DNA of 45,182 nt from Ramlibacter aquaticus (GTDB taxonomy: Bacteria; Pseudomonadota; Gammaproteobacteria; Burkholderiales; Burkholderiaceae_C). Where the stretch lies: the NCBI RefSeq assembly GCF_015159745.1, contig NZ_JADDOJ010000030.1, positions 1-45,182 on the forward strand. Reading direction: 5' to 3'. A program made the translations under genes and the position numbers. The notes under the pieces are model-generated. The model made no database searches, was not told where the DNA came from, and saw nothing but the letters and a program-made list of their open reading frames with translations. Positions 42,772 to 45,182 of the stretch are shown piece by piece. Position 1 is the first letter of the stretch; each line of letters starts with the position of its first letter.

Positions 42772-43944
42772 TCAGCCCTGGTGGCGCTGCGCCAGCAGCC
42801 AGCGCTTGAGGCGGGTGATGCCGTCCTCCAGCCGCGAGATCTCGCGCGAGGCGAAGCACCAGCGCAACCAGCCCTGCCCTTCCGGCCCGAAGGCATTGCC
42901 GGGCGCCAAGCCCAGCCCGGCCTCGGCCACCAGGCGCTTGGCCAGGTCCAGCGAATCGGGAAAGCCCTGGATGCGGAAGAAGGCGTACATGCCGCCGGGC
43001 GACGGCGCCACGGTCACGCCCGGCAGCTGGCGCAGGCGCCCGACCAGCGTGTCGCGGCAGGCCTTCAGGTGCCGCACCACGCGCGGCGTCACCTCGTCGG
43101 TGCGCTCGATCGCGACCTGGGCGGCGCGCTGCGTGAACACGCTCGCGCAGGAGGTGTTGAACTCGATCAGCTTGCCCACGTGCGGGGCCACCGCGGTGGG
43201 CAGCACCAGCCAGCCCATGCGCCAGCCGGTCATGAGGAAGCTCTTGGAGAAGCTGTGCACCACGACCACGCGGTCCTCGGCGGTGGCGATGTCCAGGAAG
43301 CTGGGGGCGCACCCGTTGGGGCTGGGCTCGTAGTAGAGGCGCTCGTACACCTCGTCGGCGAGGATCCAGGTCCCGGTGGCCCGGCAGTGGTCCAGCAGGG
43401 CCTGCTGCTCGGCGCGGCTAGCGCTCCAGCCCGTCGGGTTGTTGGGTGCGTTGATCACCAGCAGGCGCGTGGCCGGGGTGATCGCGTCCAGCAGGGCCTG
43501 CAGGTCCAGCGCCCAGGCGCCGTCCTCGCGCGGGGCCAGCGGCACGCAGCGAACCTTCGCCCCGAGGATGGCGGGCTGCGCCGTGAGGTTGGGCCAGACC
43601 GGCGTCACCGCCACCACCTCGTCGCCCGGGTCCACCAGCGCCTGCACCGCCACCATGAGCGCGCTCACGCCCCCCGAGGTGACGGCGATGCGCGCCGCGT
43701 CCACGGGGCCGTGCAGCCGGCTGGTGTAGGCCGCGATGGCGGCACGCAGGCCGGGCTCGCCGTAGTTGTGGGAGTAGAAGGTCTCGCCCTCGCGGATCGA
43801 CGCGATGGCGGCCTCGCGGATGAAGTCGGGGGTGACCTCGTCGCTCTCGCCGAACCAGAAGGCGAGCACGTCGCGCCGGCCCAGGCCGGCGTTGGCCACT
43901 TCGCGGATCTTGGAATCCTCGAGGTTCAGGATGGCACTGCGCAT
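42772..43944 (-). CDS. Class I pyridoxal-phosphate aminotransferase
   Basis: 390 residues from ATG 43944; TTG 43953 has a better-placed AGGG before it and cannot be excluded. PLP lysine is Lys234 in SFSKSFLMTGWRMG; other fold type I marks are FWFGESDEVTP, YSHNYGEPGLRAAI, INAPNNPTG, and DEVYERLYY with Asp197. The C-terminal CFASREISRLEDGI holds the substrate-carboxylate Arg. The sequence is of the aspartate/aromatic subgroup, substrate unknown. It follows the binding-protein gene by 16 bases and precedes the Fic-like gene by three. Confidence 0.9.
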   Translation of the reverse strand: MRSAILNLEDSKIREVANAGLGRRDVLAFWFGESDEVTPDFIREAAIASIREGETFYSHNYGEPGLRAAIAAYTSRLHGPVDAARIAVTSGGVSALMVAVQALVDPGDEVVAVTPVWPNLTAQPAILGAKVRCVPLAPREDGAWALDLQALLDAITPATRLLVINAPNNPTGWSASRAEQQALLDHCRATGTWILADEVYERLYYEPSPNGCAPSFLDIATAEDRVVVVHSFSKSFLMTGWRMGWLVLPTAVAPHVGKLIEFNTSCASVFTQRAAQVAIERTDEVTPRVVRHLKACRDTLVGRLRQLPGVTVAPSPGGMYAFFRIQGFPDSLDLAKRLVAEAGLGLAPGNAFGPEGQGWLRWCFASREISRLEDGITRLKRWLLAQRHQG

Positions 43945-43960
43945 GGCGGGCAAGTATCCC

Positions 43961-45182
43961 TCAGGCCGGCCGCTGCATGCGGCAGGTGGTGGGCATCTCG
44001 GCCTGCGCCGGGCTCAGCACCTTGACCACGCGGAAGCCGTAGCCCGAGCCCTCGACGTCGAACTTCACCCCCGGCGCGCCCTGGCGGTCCATCAGGCCCA
44101 CCACCAGCGGCTGCTGGAACTGGTGGTCGGACGCGCGCATGGTGCCGGTCTGGCCGGCCATGCTGACCTGCGCATGCTCCAGCTGGCGCGCCACGGCCAC
44201 CGCCTCGGTGCCGCCGGCGGCGTCGATGGCCTGGGCCAGCGCCTCCACCATCAGCTGCATGCGCAGGTGCACGTAGTCGTCGGCGGGGTTGGGATAGCGG
44301 CGGTGGAAGGCCTCGTAGAAGCTCTCGCTCGCGGCGCCCGGCATGTTGGGCAGCCAGTCGGCCACGGCCAGCACCTTGCCCACGCCGGCGTCGCCGATGG
44401 CGGCCGGCGCGCCCAGCGCGTTGCCGTAGAAGGTGTAGAACTTGCCCTCGAAGCCGGCCTCGCGCGCGGCCTTCACCAGCAGGGTGAGGTCGCTGCTGAA
44501 GTTGCCGGTGATGACGGCCTGCGCGCCGCTGGCCTTGATCTTGGCCGCATAGGGCGCGAAGTCCTTGATGCGCAGCAGCGGGTGCAGCTCGTCGCCCACG
44601 ATGCGCACGTCGGGGCGCTGGGCCGCCAGCTGGCGGCGTGCCTCGCGCAGCACGCCCTGGCCGAAGCTGTAGTCCTGCCCGATGAGGTAGGCCGAGCCGA
44701 CCGAGCGGTCCTCCTTCAGCAGCGACATCAGCGCGGCCATGCGCATGTCGGCGTGCGCGTCGAAGCGGAAGTGCCAGAAGCTGCACTTCTCGTTGGTGAG
44801 CACCGGGTCCACCGCCGAGTAGTTGAGGAACAGCACACGGCGCTGCGGATCGCGCGCGTTGTGCTTCTCCACGGCCTCGACCAGCGCGGCCGCCACGGCC
44901 GAGGAATTGCCCTGCAGGATGAAGCGCGCGCCGTCGTCGATGGCCGAGCGCATGGCGGAGAGCGCCTCCTCGATCTGGCCCTTGCTGTCGTAACGGATGA
45001 GCTCCAGCGGCCGGCGACCGTCGGCTGTCTTCACGCCGCCGCGCTGGTTCACGCGCTCCACCGCCCACACGAGGTTGCGGAACACGGCCTCGCCGCCGTT
45101 GGCGTTGCCGCCGGACAGGCCTTCCACCAGGGCCAGCTTCACCGTCCGCGGCGTGGCCTGGGGGGCGGGCTGGGCGAATGCG
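43961..45182 (-). CDS. Branched-chain amino-acid-type ABC transporter substrate-binding protein, 5' end missing
   Basis: The frame runs off the window edge; the visible part is about 407 residues. Reading upstream of the internal GTG at 45142 gives AFAQPAPQATPRTVKLALVEGLSG, the end of a signal peptide, so the true start lies beyond 45182. Peripla_BP_6 features: VNQRGGVKTADGRRPLELIRYDSKGQ, the hinge FILQGNSSAVAAALVEAV, AYLIGQDYSFGQG and ADDYVHLRMQLMVEALAQAID. It should bind an amino acid or similar acid in the periplasm for a Liv-type importer; its permeases and ATPases are not in the window. Confidence 0.9.
   Translation of the reverse strand, partial: AFAQPAPQATPRTVKLALVEGLSGGNANGGEAVFRNLVWAVERVNQRGGVKTADGRRPLELIRYDSKGQIEEALSAMRSAIDDGARFILQGNSSAVAAALVEAVEKHNARDPQRRVLFLNYSAVDPVLTNEKCSFWHFRFDAHADMRMAALMSLLKEDRSVGSAYLIGQDYSFGQGVLREARRQLAAQRPDVRIVGDELHPLLRIKDFAPYAAKIKASGAQAVITGNFSSDLTLLVKAAREAGFEGKFYTFYGNALGAPAAIGDAGVGKVLAVADWLPNMPGAASESFYEAFHRRYPNPADDYVHLRMQLMVEALAQAIDAAGGTEAVAVARQLEHAQVSMAGQTGTMRASDHQFQQPLVVGLMDRQGAPGVKFDVEGSGYGFRVVKVLSPAQAEMPTTCRMQRPA

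Overview
This is a GC-rich chromosomal segment from a betaproteobacterium. The gene order rpsO-pnp-quinone oxidoreductase-tpiA-secG-tRNA-Leu-nuoA..N-DUF2818-Nudix-DUF1178, the separate (unfused) nuoC and nuoD, and a MutL carrying the endonuclease motif all suggest Burkholderiales, most likely Comamonadaceae (inference from gene order and protein style, not from a database search). I see no rRNA, insertion sequence, phage, CRISPR array or origin. No stretch without a gene exceeds 300 bases.

Left part (1-12.8 kb): the end of a glycine-zipper protein; a two-gene Rieske oxygenase of the salicylate 5-hydroxylase type behind a strong palindrome; a DedA membrane protein divergent from mutL; then miaA overlapping an ABC ATPase. 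A large FtsX-type permease, a CrtC/AttH-like lipocalin protein and a small membrane protein complete what looks like one export or lipid-handling system. Its genes are interleaved with a PLP-dependent dehydratase, a hemerythrin and an acetyltransferase.

Middle part (12.8-22.4 kb): a DUF3606 protein, then a leftward multidrug-efflux operon (MarR regulator, outer-membrane factor, EmrA-type adaptor, EmrB-type pump). Its promoter is near-consensus with overlapping palindromes in the spacer. Next come an unrecognised coiled-coil lipoprotein, an MsbA-related ABC half-transporter and the small genes DUF1178, Nudix and DUF2818 at the distal end of the nuo cluster.

Right part (22.4-45.2 kb), all leftward: the complete 14-gene respiratory complex I cluster (nuoA to nuoN), with many ATGA stop/start overlaps; tRNA-Leu(GAG); secG; tpiA; an NAD(P)H quinone oxidoreductase; pnp; and rpsO with a clear terminator. 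Upstream lie a protein that looks like a Fic domain with a ruined active-site motif, a class I aminotransferase and a branched-chain-amino-acid-type periplasmic binding protein cut by the window edge.

The main non-routine signals are: a recurring promoter arrangement with a TAnnnT-like -10 box only 6-9 bases before the start codon and no Shine-Dalgarno (leaderless mRNAs); operator-like palindromes before the oxygenase and marR; the split Att/Lol-like transporter; the degenerate Fic protein; a histidine-rich loop in NuoL; an Arg/Glu/Pro repeat tail on PNPase; and RNA hairpins in the pnp and rpsO leaders. I did not find a convincing wholly new multi-gene system.
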